Assembly (NCBI GenBank): GCA_044507525.1
Contig: JBIQJM010000006.1
Location: 1-64,000, forward strand
Direction: 5' to 3'
Length of the DNA stretch: 64,000 bases
From: Zeimonas sp044507525
Lineage (GTDB): Bacteria; Pseudomonadota; Gammaproteobacteria; Burkholderiales; Burkholderiaceae_E
How positions within the stretch are numbered: the stretch's first letter is position 1; each line of letters begins with the position of its first letter. Both the position numbers and the translations under genes were made by a program. The notes under the pieces were generated by a model. That model was not told the origin of the DNA, ran no database searches, and was given only the letters and a program-made list of their open reading frames with translations. Shown in pieces: positions 6,810 through 19,254 of this stretch.

Positions 6810-9202
6810 GCAAGGGCCTCGCCAGGCTCGAGGACCGCCGTTTCCTCACGGGCCGCGGCAACTACGTCGACGACATCGTCCTGCACGGCACGAGCTTCGC
6901 CGCCTTCTTCCGCAGCCCGCACGCGCACGCGCGCCTGCTGCAGCTCGACGTCGAGGCGGCGCGCGCCCTGCCCGGCGTGCTGGCGGTGCTGACCGCGCGC
7001 GAGTGGGAGGAAGCGGGACTGGGTCGATTCGTCGTCTGGTCGCCGGTGCGCAACGTGGACGGAATCGACCGGGAGAACCACACGCAGCCCGTGCTTGCGA
7101 GCACGAAGGTCTGCTACGTCGGGCAGCCGATCGCGCTCGTCGTCGCCGAGACGCAGGAGGCCGCATTCGATGCCGTCGAGGCGATCGAGGCGGAGTTCGA
7201 GCCGTTGCCGGCGCTGGTGAACACGGCGCGCGCACTCGACGCCGACGCCGCGCTGGTTCACGAGTCGCACGGCGACAACGTCGCCTTCGTCAGCGAGATC
7301 GGCGACCGCGACGCCGTCGAGCGTGCCTTCGCGCAGGCCGCGCACGTGACCTCGCTGGAGCTGACGAACAACCGCATCACGGCCAATCCGATGGAGCCGC
7401 GTGCGGTGCTCGCCAGCTACGAGCCCGGCACCGACCGCTTCACGCTGTGGTCGTCGCACCAGGCGCCGCACCTGTTGCGCCGCGACCTGTGCGAGAACGT
7501 GCTGCGCCATCCAGAGCACAAGGTGCGCGTGATCTCGCCCGACGTCGGCGGCGGCTTCGGCATGAAGGTCGCGAACCATCCGGAGGAGCCGGCCGTCACC
7601 TGGGCCTCGAAGGTCGTCGGCCGTCCGGTGAAGTGGACGTGCACGCGCTCGGAAGCGCAGCTCTCCGACGCGCAGGCGCGCGACCACTACACGCGCTGCC
7701 GGATGGCCTTCGGGCCCGAGGGCGAGATCCTCGCGATCGACGTCGACACGATCGCGAGCCTGGGCGCGTTCCAGACGAGGATGGGCGCGAGCATCCCGGC
7801 GCAGTTCTACGCGCGCTCGATCGTCGGGCTGTACCGCACGCCGGCGGCGTACTGCCGCGTGCGCGGCGTCTACACGAACGCCCCTCCGGTGCAGGCCTAC
7901 CGCGGCGCGGGTCGCCCCGAGGCCGCCTACGTTCTGGAGAGCCTGCTGGAGAACGGCGCGCGCGAGATGGGCATCGACATCCTCGCGATCCGCGAGCGCA
8001 ACTTCATTCGCGCCGAGCAGTTTCCGTACGCGATGCCGCTCGGTCTCGTCTACGACAGCGGCGACCCGCACGGGCTGATGGAGAAGGCGATCGGCCTGTT
8101 CGGCTACGAGCGGATGCGCGAAGCGCAGGCGGACGCGCGGAACGGCAAGCTCGTCATCGGCATCGGCGCGTCGAGCTTCATCGACTGCGTCGGAACGCCG
8201 AGCAAGGCGATGATCGGCTACGGGCGGCGCAAGGTCGGCGGCTGGGATTCGGCGACGATCCGCATCCTGCCGAGCGGCAAGGTGACGGTCCTCGCCGGCA
8301 CGCACTCGCACGGCCAGGGGCACGCGACCTCGTATGCGCAGATCGCGGCCGATTGCATCGGCTGCCCGATCGAGGACGTCGAGGTCGTCGAAGGCGACAC
8401 CGAGCAGGTGCAGTTCGGCTTCGGCACCTGGGGCTCGCGTTCGATGGTCACCGCCGGTCTCGCGGTCGAGCGTGCGGGTTCGCTGCTCGGGAAGAAGTGC
8501 CGCGACATCGCCGCGCACGAGCTCGAATGCGACGGCGCCGACCTCGAGCTGCGCGACGGCGCGTTCACGATCCGCGGAACCGACCGCAGCATCTCCTTCG
8601 CCGAGGTCGTCGAGCTCGCGTACCAGGGCGGGAACCTGCCCGAGGGCATGGAGCCTGCGCTCGAGCAGATGTCGTTCTACGACCCGGTCGACCGCAGCTA
8701 CGCGTCGGGCCTGCACCTGTGCGCGGTGCGCGTCGACGTCGAGACCGGCCGCGTCTCGCTGTGGAAGTACGTGTCGATCGACGACTGCGGGACGATCGTC
8801 AATCCGTTGATCATCGAAGGCCAGGCGCACGGCGGCATCGCGCAGGGCGTCGGCCAGGCGCTGATGGAATCCTGCGTGTTCGACGAGGCGAGCGGGCAGC
8901 CGCTCGCCGGCAGCTTCATGGACTACGCGATGCCGCGTGCGAGCGACTTCCCGATGTTCGACATCGGCACGCAGGAGACGCCCAGTCCGTCGAACGCGCT
9001 CGGCGTCAAGGGCGCGGGCGAGAGCGGGACGATCGGCGCGCTCGCAGCGGTGCGCAACGCCGTCGTCGATGCGCTCTGGCATCTCGGCGTGCGCCACGTC
9101 GACATGCCGATGACGCCGGCTCGCGTCTGGAGCGCGATCGAGCAGGCGCGCCGCGACGGTCCGCAGCGCGCCGGCGCATCGGCCGCGGAGCGCGCGGCCT
9201 GA
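6800..9202 (+). CDS. Molybdenum hydroxylase large subunit (xanthine dehydrogenase/CoxL form II)
   Basis: This 800-residue molybdopterin subunit begins MYVGKGLARLEDRRFLTGRG, the usual start of the family. Residues 366-372 read AYRGAGR, the form II active-site loop; true CO dehydrogenase has AYRCSFR there. E741 in GAGESG is the conserved catalytic glutamate. The subunit would hydroxylate a ring carbon next to nitrogen, or a similar position, with water as oxygen source. The ATG overlaps the end of the monooxygenase gene. CoxS follows after 40 bases, and CoxM is at 3197. No dedicated maturation factor (XdhC/CoxF type) is seen nearby, so one elsewhere in the genome is probably used. Confidence 0.93.
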   Translation: MYVGKGLARLEDRRFLTGRGNYVDDIVLHGTSFAAFFRSPHAHARLLQLDVEAARALPGVLAVLTAREWEEAGLGRFVVWSPVRNVDGIDRENHTQPVLASTKVCYVGQPIALVVAETQEAAFDAVEAIEAEFEPLPALVNTARALDADAALVHESHGDNVAFVSEIGDRDAVERAFAQAAHVTSLELTNNRITANPMEPRAVLASYEPGTDRFTLWSSHQAPHLLRRDLCENVLRHPEHKVRVISPDVGGGFGMKVANHPEEPAVTWASKVVGRPVKWTCTRSEAQLSDAQARDHYTRCRMAFGPEGEILAIDVDTIASLGAFQTRMGASIPAQFYARSIVGLYRTPAAYCRVRGVYTNAPPVQAYRGAGRPEAAYVLESLLENGAREMGIDILAIRERNFIRAEQFPYAMPLGLVYDSGDPHGLMEKAIGLFGYERMREAQADARNGKLVIGIGASSFIDCVGTPSKAMIGYGRRKVGGWDSATIRILPSGKVTVLAGTHSHGQGHATSYAQIAADCIGCPIEDVEVVEGDTEQVQFGFGTWGSRSMVTAGLAVERAGSLLGKKCRDIAAHELECDGADLELRDGAFTIRGTDRSISFAEVVELAYQGGNLPEGMEPALEQMSFYDPVDRSYASGLHLCAVRVDVETGRVSLWKYVSIDDCGTIVNPLIIEGQAHGGIAQGVGQALMESCVFDEASGQPLAGSFMDYAMPRASDFPMFDIGTQETPSPSNALGVKGAGESGTIGALAAVRNAVVDALWHLGVRHVDMPMTPARVWSAIEQARRDGPQRAGASAAERAA

Positions 9203-9242
9203 GCGGCGCGCCGGCCACCGAGGAATCCACCGGGAACCATCG

Positions 9243-9737
<495 letters not shown>

Positions 9738-9753
9738 GCGGGCCGGAACCGGC

Positions 9754-10629
9754 ATGCGGGTCCGCTTCGTTTCGGTCGACGGCGAGCGCACGAGAACGAT
9801 CGAGTCCGGCGCCGGGTTCCCGGTGCTGCTGCTCCACGGGCTCGGCACGATGGCCGAGCGCTGGATGCACAACCTCGATGCGCTCGGCGAGCGTTTCCGT
9901 GCGATCGCTCCCGACCTGCGGAACAACGGCTTCAGCGACGATTTCCGCGACCCGGACGAGGCGCCGCAACTCGCCCACGTGCGCCAGATGTCCCGGCTGC
10001 TCGACGCGCTCGACCTGGACGAATGCGCGGTGGTCGGCAGCTCGTACGGCGGCCTCGTCGCGGGCCTGCTCGCACTGCAGGCACCGGCGCGGGTGCGCCG
10101 CCTCGTCATCGTCGGCAGCGGATCGGCGCTGCATCCGCCGCAGCTGCAGCAGCAGGTGCTGCGGGCGGTGAAGGCGAACGCGATGAAGGCGATCGACGGC
10201 GGAACGCTCGACGACTGCCGTGCACGGCTGTGCGCGACGAGCTTCGAAGGGCGCTCGGTGAACGAGGCGATGCTGCCCGGCCTGCTGACGTCGAACGCGC
10301 TGCCCGGCAGGCGGGAGTCGGCCGCGCGCTTCTACGACGCGCTGATCGAGAACGCCGTGCGCGACGACTGCCAGACGTGGCCGCGGCTCGAGGCGATCGC
10401 GGTGCCGACGCTGATCGTCACCGGGCGCGACGACATCCGCGCTTCGTGGCAGCAGGCCGTGCAGGCCGCGACGCGCATCCCCGATTGCCGGATCGAGATC
10501 TTCGAGGCATGCGGCCACGGGCCGATGGCCGAGCATCCCGAGCGATTCAACCGACTCCTCCACCAGTTCCTGCAGCCGCTGGCCGGGCGCGCCGATGCGC
10601 TCCGAGCCGCTCCTCATTCACTTCACTGA
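9754..10629 (+). CDS. Alpha/beta hydrolase
   Basis: The 291-residue protein has the alpha/beta hydrolase fold: oxyanion-hole region LLHGLGTMAERW (about 28-39), nucleophile elbow GSSYGG with S97, acid D226 (or D227) in VTGRDDIR, and H255 in CGHGPMAEHP. The catalytic triad is complete. In aromatic pathways such enzymes hydrolyse ring-fission products (meta-cleavage hydrolases) or deformylate N-formylmaleamate. It follows CoxS by 16 bases and precedes the importer genes, so it belongs to the same unit. Substrate is unassigned. Confidence 0.88.
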   Translation: MRVRFVSVDGERTRTIESGAGFPVLLLHGLGTMAERWMHNLDALGERFRAIAPDLRNNGFSDDFRDPDEAPQLAHVRQMSRLLDALDLDECAVVGSSYGGLVAGLLALQAPARVRRLVIVGSGSALHPPQLQQQVLRAVKANAMKAIDGGTLDDCRARLCATSFEGRSVNEAMLPGLLTSNALPGRRESAARFYDALIENAVRDDCQTWPRLEAIAVPTLIVTGRDDIRASWQQAVQAATRIPDCRIEIFEACGHGPMAEHPERFNRLLHQFLQPLAGRADALRAAPHSLH

Positions 10630-10642
10630 AAGGGAATCGTCG

Positions 10643-11722
10643 ATGAAAACCAAGCTGCGCAACCGATTTCTCGCGCCGTTCGCGGCGCTGGCGATCGCCG
10701 GCACCGCGTCGAGCGCGATCGCCGCCGACCAGGTCATCCTCGCCTATCCGCAGGCGATCAGCGTCACCAACGCCGACGTCGGGTACGGGATCCAGCTGGG
10801 CCTGTTCGCCGAGGAAGGCATCGAGGTGAAGATGATCGGCCTCGAGGGCTCGGCGCGGATGATCCCGCAGGTGGCCAACGGTTCGGTCACCGCCGCCTTC
10901 GCGCATCCCGACTACATGCTGTCGGCGCTCGACAAGGGCCAGGTGCCGCCGGCGAAGTTCGTCTACAACTGGCGCCGCCGCTCGCCGTACGAGCTCGCCG
11001 TGCTCGACGGCAGCGCGATCCGTTCGGTTGCCGACCTGAAGGGCAAGAAGATCGGCATCGGCGCGTTGACGTGGTCGAACGTGCCGATGGTGCGCGCGGT
11101 GCTGCGCGACAACGGAATCGAGCTCGGCAAGGATGCGCAGCTCGTTCCGATCGGTACCGGCCCCGCCGCATGGAAGCAGTTGCAGAGCGGAGCGGTCGAT
11201 GCCGTCGCGTACTACACGGCCGAGCACGAGAAGATCGCCGCGGCCGGAACGCCGATCCGCCGGCTCGATTTCGGCAAGTACGCGGGAATGTTCACCAACG
11301 GCATCATCATGAGCAGCGACACCATCGAGAAGAATCCCGATCTCGTACGTCGGCTCGGACGTGCGATCGCGAAGTCGACGGTCGCCTGCGCGGCGAACCC
11401 GCAGGCCTGCGTGAAGGGTGCCTGGACGCTCGACCCGACGCTCAAGCCCGCCGCCGACAAGGAGGCCGAATGGGTCGAGAAATACCTGCCGCTGCAGAAG
11501 GCCAACTACCTGCACATGCTGACCTTCGGGCCCGACGAGCCCGAGCAGGTGGGCGCGTACCCGGCCGAAGGGTGGAAGACGCACGTCGAGGTGATGCACG
11601 GCGCGGGCATCCTGAAGAACGCGTCGCTGCCGGTCGAGCAGATCTATACGAGCGAGTTCGTCGCCGACTTCAACCGCTTCGACCGTCCGGCGCTCGAGGC
11701 GAGGAGCCGGGCCGTGCAGTGA
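10643..11722 (+). CDS. ABC transporter substrate-binding protein, NMT1/THI5-like
   Basis: The 359-residue periplasmic protein has a Sec signal peptide of about 26 residues (basic MKTKLRNR, hydrophobic core, cleavage after SSAIA). The mature part is a type II binding fold of the SsuA/TauA/THI5 superfamily, with QLGLFAEEGIEVKMIGLEGSARM near the start and GTGPAAWKQLQSGAVDA mid-protein. Relatives bind sulfonates, pyrimidine thiamine precursors, nitrate or aromatic acids. It is followed by its ATPase and two permeases. It probably delivers the substrate of the upstream catabolic enzymes. Confidence 0.9.
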   Translation: MKTKLRNRFLAPFAALAIAGTASSAIAADQVILAYPQAISVTNADVGYGIQLGLFAEEGIEVKMIGLEGSARMIPQVANGSVTAAFAHPDYMLSALDKGQVPPAKFVYNWRRRSPYELAVLDGSAIRSVADLKGKKIGIGALTWSNVPMVRAVLRDNGIELGKDAQLVPIGTGPAAWKQLQSGAVDAVAYYTAEHEKIAAAGTPIRRLDFGKYAGMFTNGIIMSSDTIEKNPDLVRRLGRAIAKSTVACAANPQACVKGAWTLDPTLKPAADKEAEWVEKYLPLQKANYLHMLTFGPDEPEQVGAYPAEGWKTHVEVMHGAGILKNASLPVEQIYTSEFVADFNRFDRPALEARSRAVQ

Positions 11723-11746
11723 ACGGCGCGGCCACGTGATCGGGAG

Positions 11747-12568
11747 ATGCCGATGGATATCGCCATTCGGTCGCCGCTGACGCGATCGGCGGCCGAGCCG
11801 GTCGCGCGCGAGGTGGCGCAGCTCGAGATCCGCGATCTCGGGCTGTGCTACCGCAGCTCGCGCGGCCCGGTCCAGGCGCTCAAGCAGGTCTCGATGGAGG
11901 TGGAGCGCGGCGAGTTCGTCTCGATCGTCGGCCCTTCGGGATGCGGCAAGTCGACGCTGCTCAAGCTCGTCTCGGGGCTGATCGCGCCGACCGAGGGAGA
12001 AGTCCGCCTCGGCGGCGAGCGCGTCGCCGGCTGCCGCTCGGACGTCGGGCTCGTCTTCCAGAAGCCGACGCTGCTGCCCTGGAAGACCGTGCTCGACAAC
12101 GTGCTCGTGCCGATCCGCGCGATGAAGCGCGACGTGAACGCGCATCGCGCGCGGGCGCTGCAGCTGCTCGACCTCGTCGGCCTGACCGAGTTCGTCGGGA
12201 ACTACCCCGGCGAGCTTTCGGGCGGCATGCAGCAGCGCGTGAGCATCGCGCGCGGCCTCGCGCACGACCCGTCGTTCCTGCTGATGGACGAGCCCTTCGC
12301 CGCCCTCGACGCGCTCACGCGCGAGCACATGATGGTCGAGCTGCAGCGCATCTGGACGTCGAGCTCGAAGTCGGTGCTGTTCATCACGCACAGCATTCCG
12401 GAGGCCGTGTTCCTGTCGGACCGCATCCTGGTGCTGTCGAACCGGCCGGGACGCGTCGTGCACGAGATGCGCGTTCCGCTGCCCCGGCCGCGCACGCTCG
12501 ACAGCATGGGCGAGCCCGAGTTCAACGAATGCACGCGCGAGCTGCGCCAGGTCTTCAACCGGCTGTGA
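11747..12568 (+). CDS. ABC transporter ATP-binding protein, SsuB/TauB type
   Basis: This 273-residue nucleotide-binding subunit has Walker A GPSGCGKST near residue 65, Q-loop VFQKPTLLPW, signature LSGGMQQR near 160, Walker B FLLMDEPFAALD and switch-histidine region LFITHS. The subfamily serves NMT1/SsuA-type importers. A second in-frame ATG two codons downstream is possible. It sits between the binding protein and two permeases with 24-base and 2-base gaps. Confidence 0.94.
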   Translation: MPMDIAIRSPLTRSAAEPVAREVAQLEIRDLGLCYRSSRGPVQALKQVSMEVERGEFVSIVGPSGCGKSTLLKLVSGLIAPTEGEVRLGGERVAGCRSDVGLVFQKPTLLPWKTVLDNVLVPIRAMKRDVNAHRARALQLLDLVGLTEFVGNYPGELSGGMQQRVSIARGLAHDPSFLLMDEPFAALDALTREHMMVELQRIWTSSSKSVLFITHSIPEAVFLSDRILVLSNRPGRVVHEMRVPLPRPRTLDSMGEPEFNECTRELRQVFNRL

Positions 12569-12570
12569 CG

Positions 12571-13359
12571 ATGCGCGGCCTACCGATGCGACTGCGTCGA
12601 CTCGCGCCGCCCTTCGCCGCGCTGCTCGCGCTGCTGCTGGTGTGGTGGGCGGCGGTCGCATCGGGCGCCGTCGCCTCGTACCTGCTGCCCCGGCCCGGCG
12701 AAGTCCTGCAGCGCCTGGCCTCGTCGATGCTCGAGGGATCGATCTGGCCGCACGTGCGCGCGACGCTCGGCACCTGGCTCGCCGGCTTCGCGATCGGCGC
12801 CTCGGTCGCGCTGGCGCTCAGCGTGCTGATCTCCGAGTGCCGGCCCGTCGAGCGCTTCCTGATGCCGCTGATCCTGGCGCTGCAGTCGGTGCCGAAGATC
12901 GCGCTCGCGCCGCTCGTCTTCGTGTGGATCGGCTTCGGGCAGCCCGCGATCCTCACGATGGCCGCACTCACGTCCTATTTTCCGGTGCTGATCAACGCCG
13001 TATCGGGCCTGCGCGGCTACGACCGCAACGTCGACGCCTTCTACCGGACGCTGGGCGCGGGGCGGATGCAGGTGCTGCTCGACGTGAAGCTGCCCGGCGC
13101 GGCCTCGCAGGTCTTCGCGGGCCTGGAGGTGGGATTGATCTTCGCGCTGATCGGCAACGTCGTGATGGAGTTCATCGTCGGCAGCGAAGGGCTCGGGTTC
13201 CTGATCCAGCAGTCGGCGAACACCTCGGACCTCTCGCTGAACTTCGCGGCGATCCTTGCGCTCGCGTTGTGCGGGATCGGGATGTCGTCCGGGCTGCGCT
13301 TCGCGCGACGCCGCGTCGTGTTCTGGGAGCGGCATTCGTCGGTGGAGGGCGCTTCGTGA
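12571..13359 (+). CDS. ABC transporter permease (first), SsuC/TauC type
   Basis: This 262-residue inner-membrane permease has about six hydrophobic helices, starting with a helix near residues 13-32. The ATPase-contacting EAA-like loop lies around YDRNVDAFYRTLGAGRMQ. The ATG follows the ATPase stop by two bases. The final TGA overlaps the GTG of the second permease. It pairs with the next gene as a heterodimer, or each could serve as a homodimer. Confidence 0.92.
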   Translation: MRGLPMRLRRLAPPFAALLALLLVWWAAVASGAVASYLLPRPGEVLQRLASSMLEGSIWPHVRATLGTWLAGFAIGASVALALSVLISECRPVERFLMPLILALQSVPKIALAPLVFVWIGFGQPAILTMAALTSYFPVLINAVSGLRGYDRNVDAFYRTLGAGRMQVLLDVKLPGAASQVFAGLEVGLIFALIGNVVMEFIVGSEGLGFLIQQSANTSDLSLNFAAILALALCGIGMSSGLRFARRRVVFWERHSSVEGAS

Positions 13360-14144
13360 TCGCGTCGACGAGCGAACGGCGCAAGTCGGTCCTGGCCGGG
13401 CTGGCTTCGTTCGCCGCGGTGTTCTTCGCCTGGCACGCGGCGACCGCGTGGTTCGGCGTGCCCTCGTACGTGATCCCGTCGCTGCCCGAGCTGGCCGAGA
13501 GCGCGTACATGGGGCTCGTCCAGGGGACGCTGTACGAGCACATCGCGTTCACCTTCGGCTCGACCGCCGCCGGTCTGCTGATCGGCATGGCAGCGGGCTT
13601 CCTCGTCGGCGTGCTCGTCGGCGAGGTGCCGGCGCTGGAGCGTGCGGTCTACCCGATCGTCGCCGGCATCCAGTCGGTGCCGAAGGTCGCGCTCGCGCCG
13701 CTGATCATCGTGTACTTCGGGCTCGGCGCCGGGTCGAAGATCTTCACCGTCGCGCTGCTCGTGTTCTTTCCGATCTTCGTGAACACGGTGGCCGGCTTCA
13801 AGTCGGTCGACAGCGAGCTCGTCGCGCTCTTTCGCACCTTCTCGGCGAGCCGGCTGCACGTGCTGACGCAGGTGAGGATCCCGGCGGCCGCCCCGGCGAT
13901 CTTCAGCGGCATGAAGATCGCCGTCGTGGTGGGGCTGATCGGCTGCATCACTTCCGAGTTCGTCGCGTCGATGCAGGGCATCGGCTTCATCATCAAGTCG
14001 CGCGCGGGCGAGCTCGACGTCTCGCTGATGTTCGTCTGCATTCTCGTGCTGTCCGCCTGCGGCGCCAGCGCGATCTACCTCGTCGAGTTCCTCGAGAGGC
14101 GCCTGGTGTTCTGGAACGGGGACGACGACGGCGCGGAACGCTGA
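13356..14144 (+). CDS. ABC transporter permease (second), SsuC/TauC type
   Basis: This 262-residue permease is a paralogue of the gene just upstream, with the same length and matching blocks such as QSVPKVALAPLIIV against QSVPKIALAPLVFV. The coupling loop is near SVDSELVALFRTFSASRL. The start is a GTG overlapping the previous stop by three bases, giving strong translational coupling. Two unlike permeases in an NMT1-type system suggest a heterodimeric channel; many SsuC/TauC systems encode one permease. It appears to be the last gene of the catabolic and uptake operon. Confidence 0.91.
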   Translation: MIASTSERRKSVLAGLASFAAVFFAWHAATAWFGVPSYVIPSLPELAESAYMGLVQGTLYEHIAFTFGSTAAGLLIGMAAGFLVGVLVGEVPALERAVYPIVAGIQSVPKVALAPLIIVYFGLGAGSKIFTVALLVFFPIFVNTVAGFKSVDSELVALFRTFSASRLHVLTQVRIPAAAPAIFSGMKIAVVVGLIGCITSEFVASMQGIGFIIKSRAGELDVSLMFVCILVLSACGASAIYLVEFLERRLVFWNGDDDGAER

Positions 14145-14170
14145 TCCCGAAACCGGTCGACTTCCCCCCA

Positions 14171-14239
14171 ACCCGGGTCGAGGTCGCTGCGGACCGGAAT
14201 GCCGTCCGGCATACTGACCGTCCATCCCTCGACCCGGGT
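14171..14239. promoter_or_regulatory. Nested inverted repeats between the importer and the epimerase
   Basis: Perfect 13-bp outer arms at 14171-14183 (ACCCGGGTCGAGG) and 14227-14239 enclose an inner palindrome ATGCCG-tc-CGGCAT at 14199-14212. The structure could end the upstream operon as a hairpin, be an operator for the epimerase gene, or both. There is no T run, so a classical intrinsic terminator is not shown. Confidence 0.45.
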
Positions 14240-14249
14240 CCTTCGCATC

Positions 14250-15164
14250 ATGGGCAGGCACGTCCTTCTCGGCGGCAACGGAGCAGTCGGACGCGAGACC
14301 GCGGGCGAGCTGCTTCGGCGCGGCATCGAGGTACTGTCCTTCGGCAGGCGCCGCTCGAGCGTGGCCGGCGTCGAATCGATCGTCGGTGACGTGCTCGACC
14401 CCGAGGCCGTGCGCCGCGCGCTCGCGGGCGCCGACGTCGCCTACCTCGTCGTGGGGCTGCCCTACCGCCTCGGCACATGGCGTCGCGACTGGCCCGTCGT
14501 GATGCGCAATGCGATCGCCGCCGCGAGCGCGAGCGACGCGCATCTCGTGTTCCTCGACAACGTCTATTCGTACGGCCGCACCCGCGGCCCGATGACCGAG
14601 CAGACGCCGATCCGGCCGAGCAGCCGGAAAGGCGAGGTGCGTGCCGGGCTGCTGCGGATGCTCGACGAAGCGCGTGCCGACGGCCTGCGGGCCACGGTCG
14701 CCCGCAGCGCCGACTTCTACGGTCCGGGTGCGGGCACGAGCGTCTTCAACATGCTGGCGGTCGACAAGGTCGTGCGCGGCAAGCGTCCGGTGTGGCTGTT
14801 CGACGCGTCGAAGCCGCATTCGATGACCTATACGCCGGATATCGGCCGCGCGCTCGCCGTCGTCGGTACCGACGAGCGGGCGACCGGACGGACCTGGCAC
14901 CTGCCGACGGCGGCACCCGCGCTGTCGGGCAGGCAGTACGCGCGGCTGCTCGGCGACGGCGAGGCGAAGGTGATGTCGCTCGCGACGATGCGTCTCGGCG
15001 GGCTCTTCATGCCGATCGCGCGCGAGACGATCGAGCTCGGCTACCAGAACACCGAGGACTACGTCTTCGATTCCAGCGCCTTCGAGGCGGCCTTCGGCGT
15101 GCAGCCGACCCCGTACGCCGAGGGCGTCGCCCGCACGCTCGAGCACGCCAGGCGCGCCGCGTAG
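14250..15164 (+). CDS. NAD(P)-dependent epimerase/dehydratase family protein
   Basis: This 304-residue extended-SDR-like protein starts with a Rossmann motif, HVLLGGNGAVGRETAGELL. VFLDNVYSYGRTRGPMTE resembles the active-site strand with tyrosine. No clear YxxxK motif is visible, so it may be an atypical SDR or NmrA-like binding protein rather than a true epimerase. The ATG at 14250 is preferred because it opens directly on the Rossmann strand; an upstream ATG at 14199 falls inside a palindrome. It is separated from the importer by nested inverted repeats and may have its own promoter. Substrate unknown. Confidence 0.8.
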   Translation: MGRHVLLGGNGAVGRETAGELLRRGIEVLSFGRRRSSVAGVESIVGDVLDPEAVRRALAGADVAYLVVGLPYRLGTWRRDWPVVMRNAIAAASASDAHLVFLDNVYSYGRTRGPMTEQTPIRPSSRKGEVRAGLLRMLDEARADGLRATVARSADFYGPGAGTSVFNMLAVDKVVRGKRPVWLFDASKPHSMTYTPDIGRALAVVGTDERATGRTWHLPTAAPALSGRQYARLLGDGEAKVMSLATMRLGGLFMPIARETIELGYQNTEDYVFDSSAFEAAFGVQPTPYAEGVARTLEHARRAA

Positions 15165-15264
15165 CCCGGCGACCGCGCGAGCCCGGCGCCGCTTCGAAGC
15201 CCCTCGGAGAAGACCGTCCCGGCGATACGGCGGATGCGCTGCCACGCGCAAGCTCCGTGCTACC

Positions 15265-19237
<3,973 letters not shown>

Positions 19238-19254
19238 GCGCCGGGGGGCCGCGC

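Noticed and set aside
6800..9202. Aerobic CO dehydrogenase large subunit
   Set aside because: The active-site loop is AYRGAGR, not the AYRCSFR of true CO dehydrogenase, and the neighbours are aromatic-catabolic enzymes.
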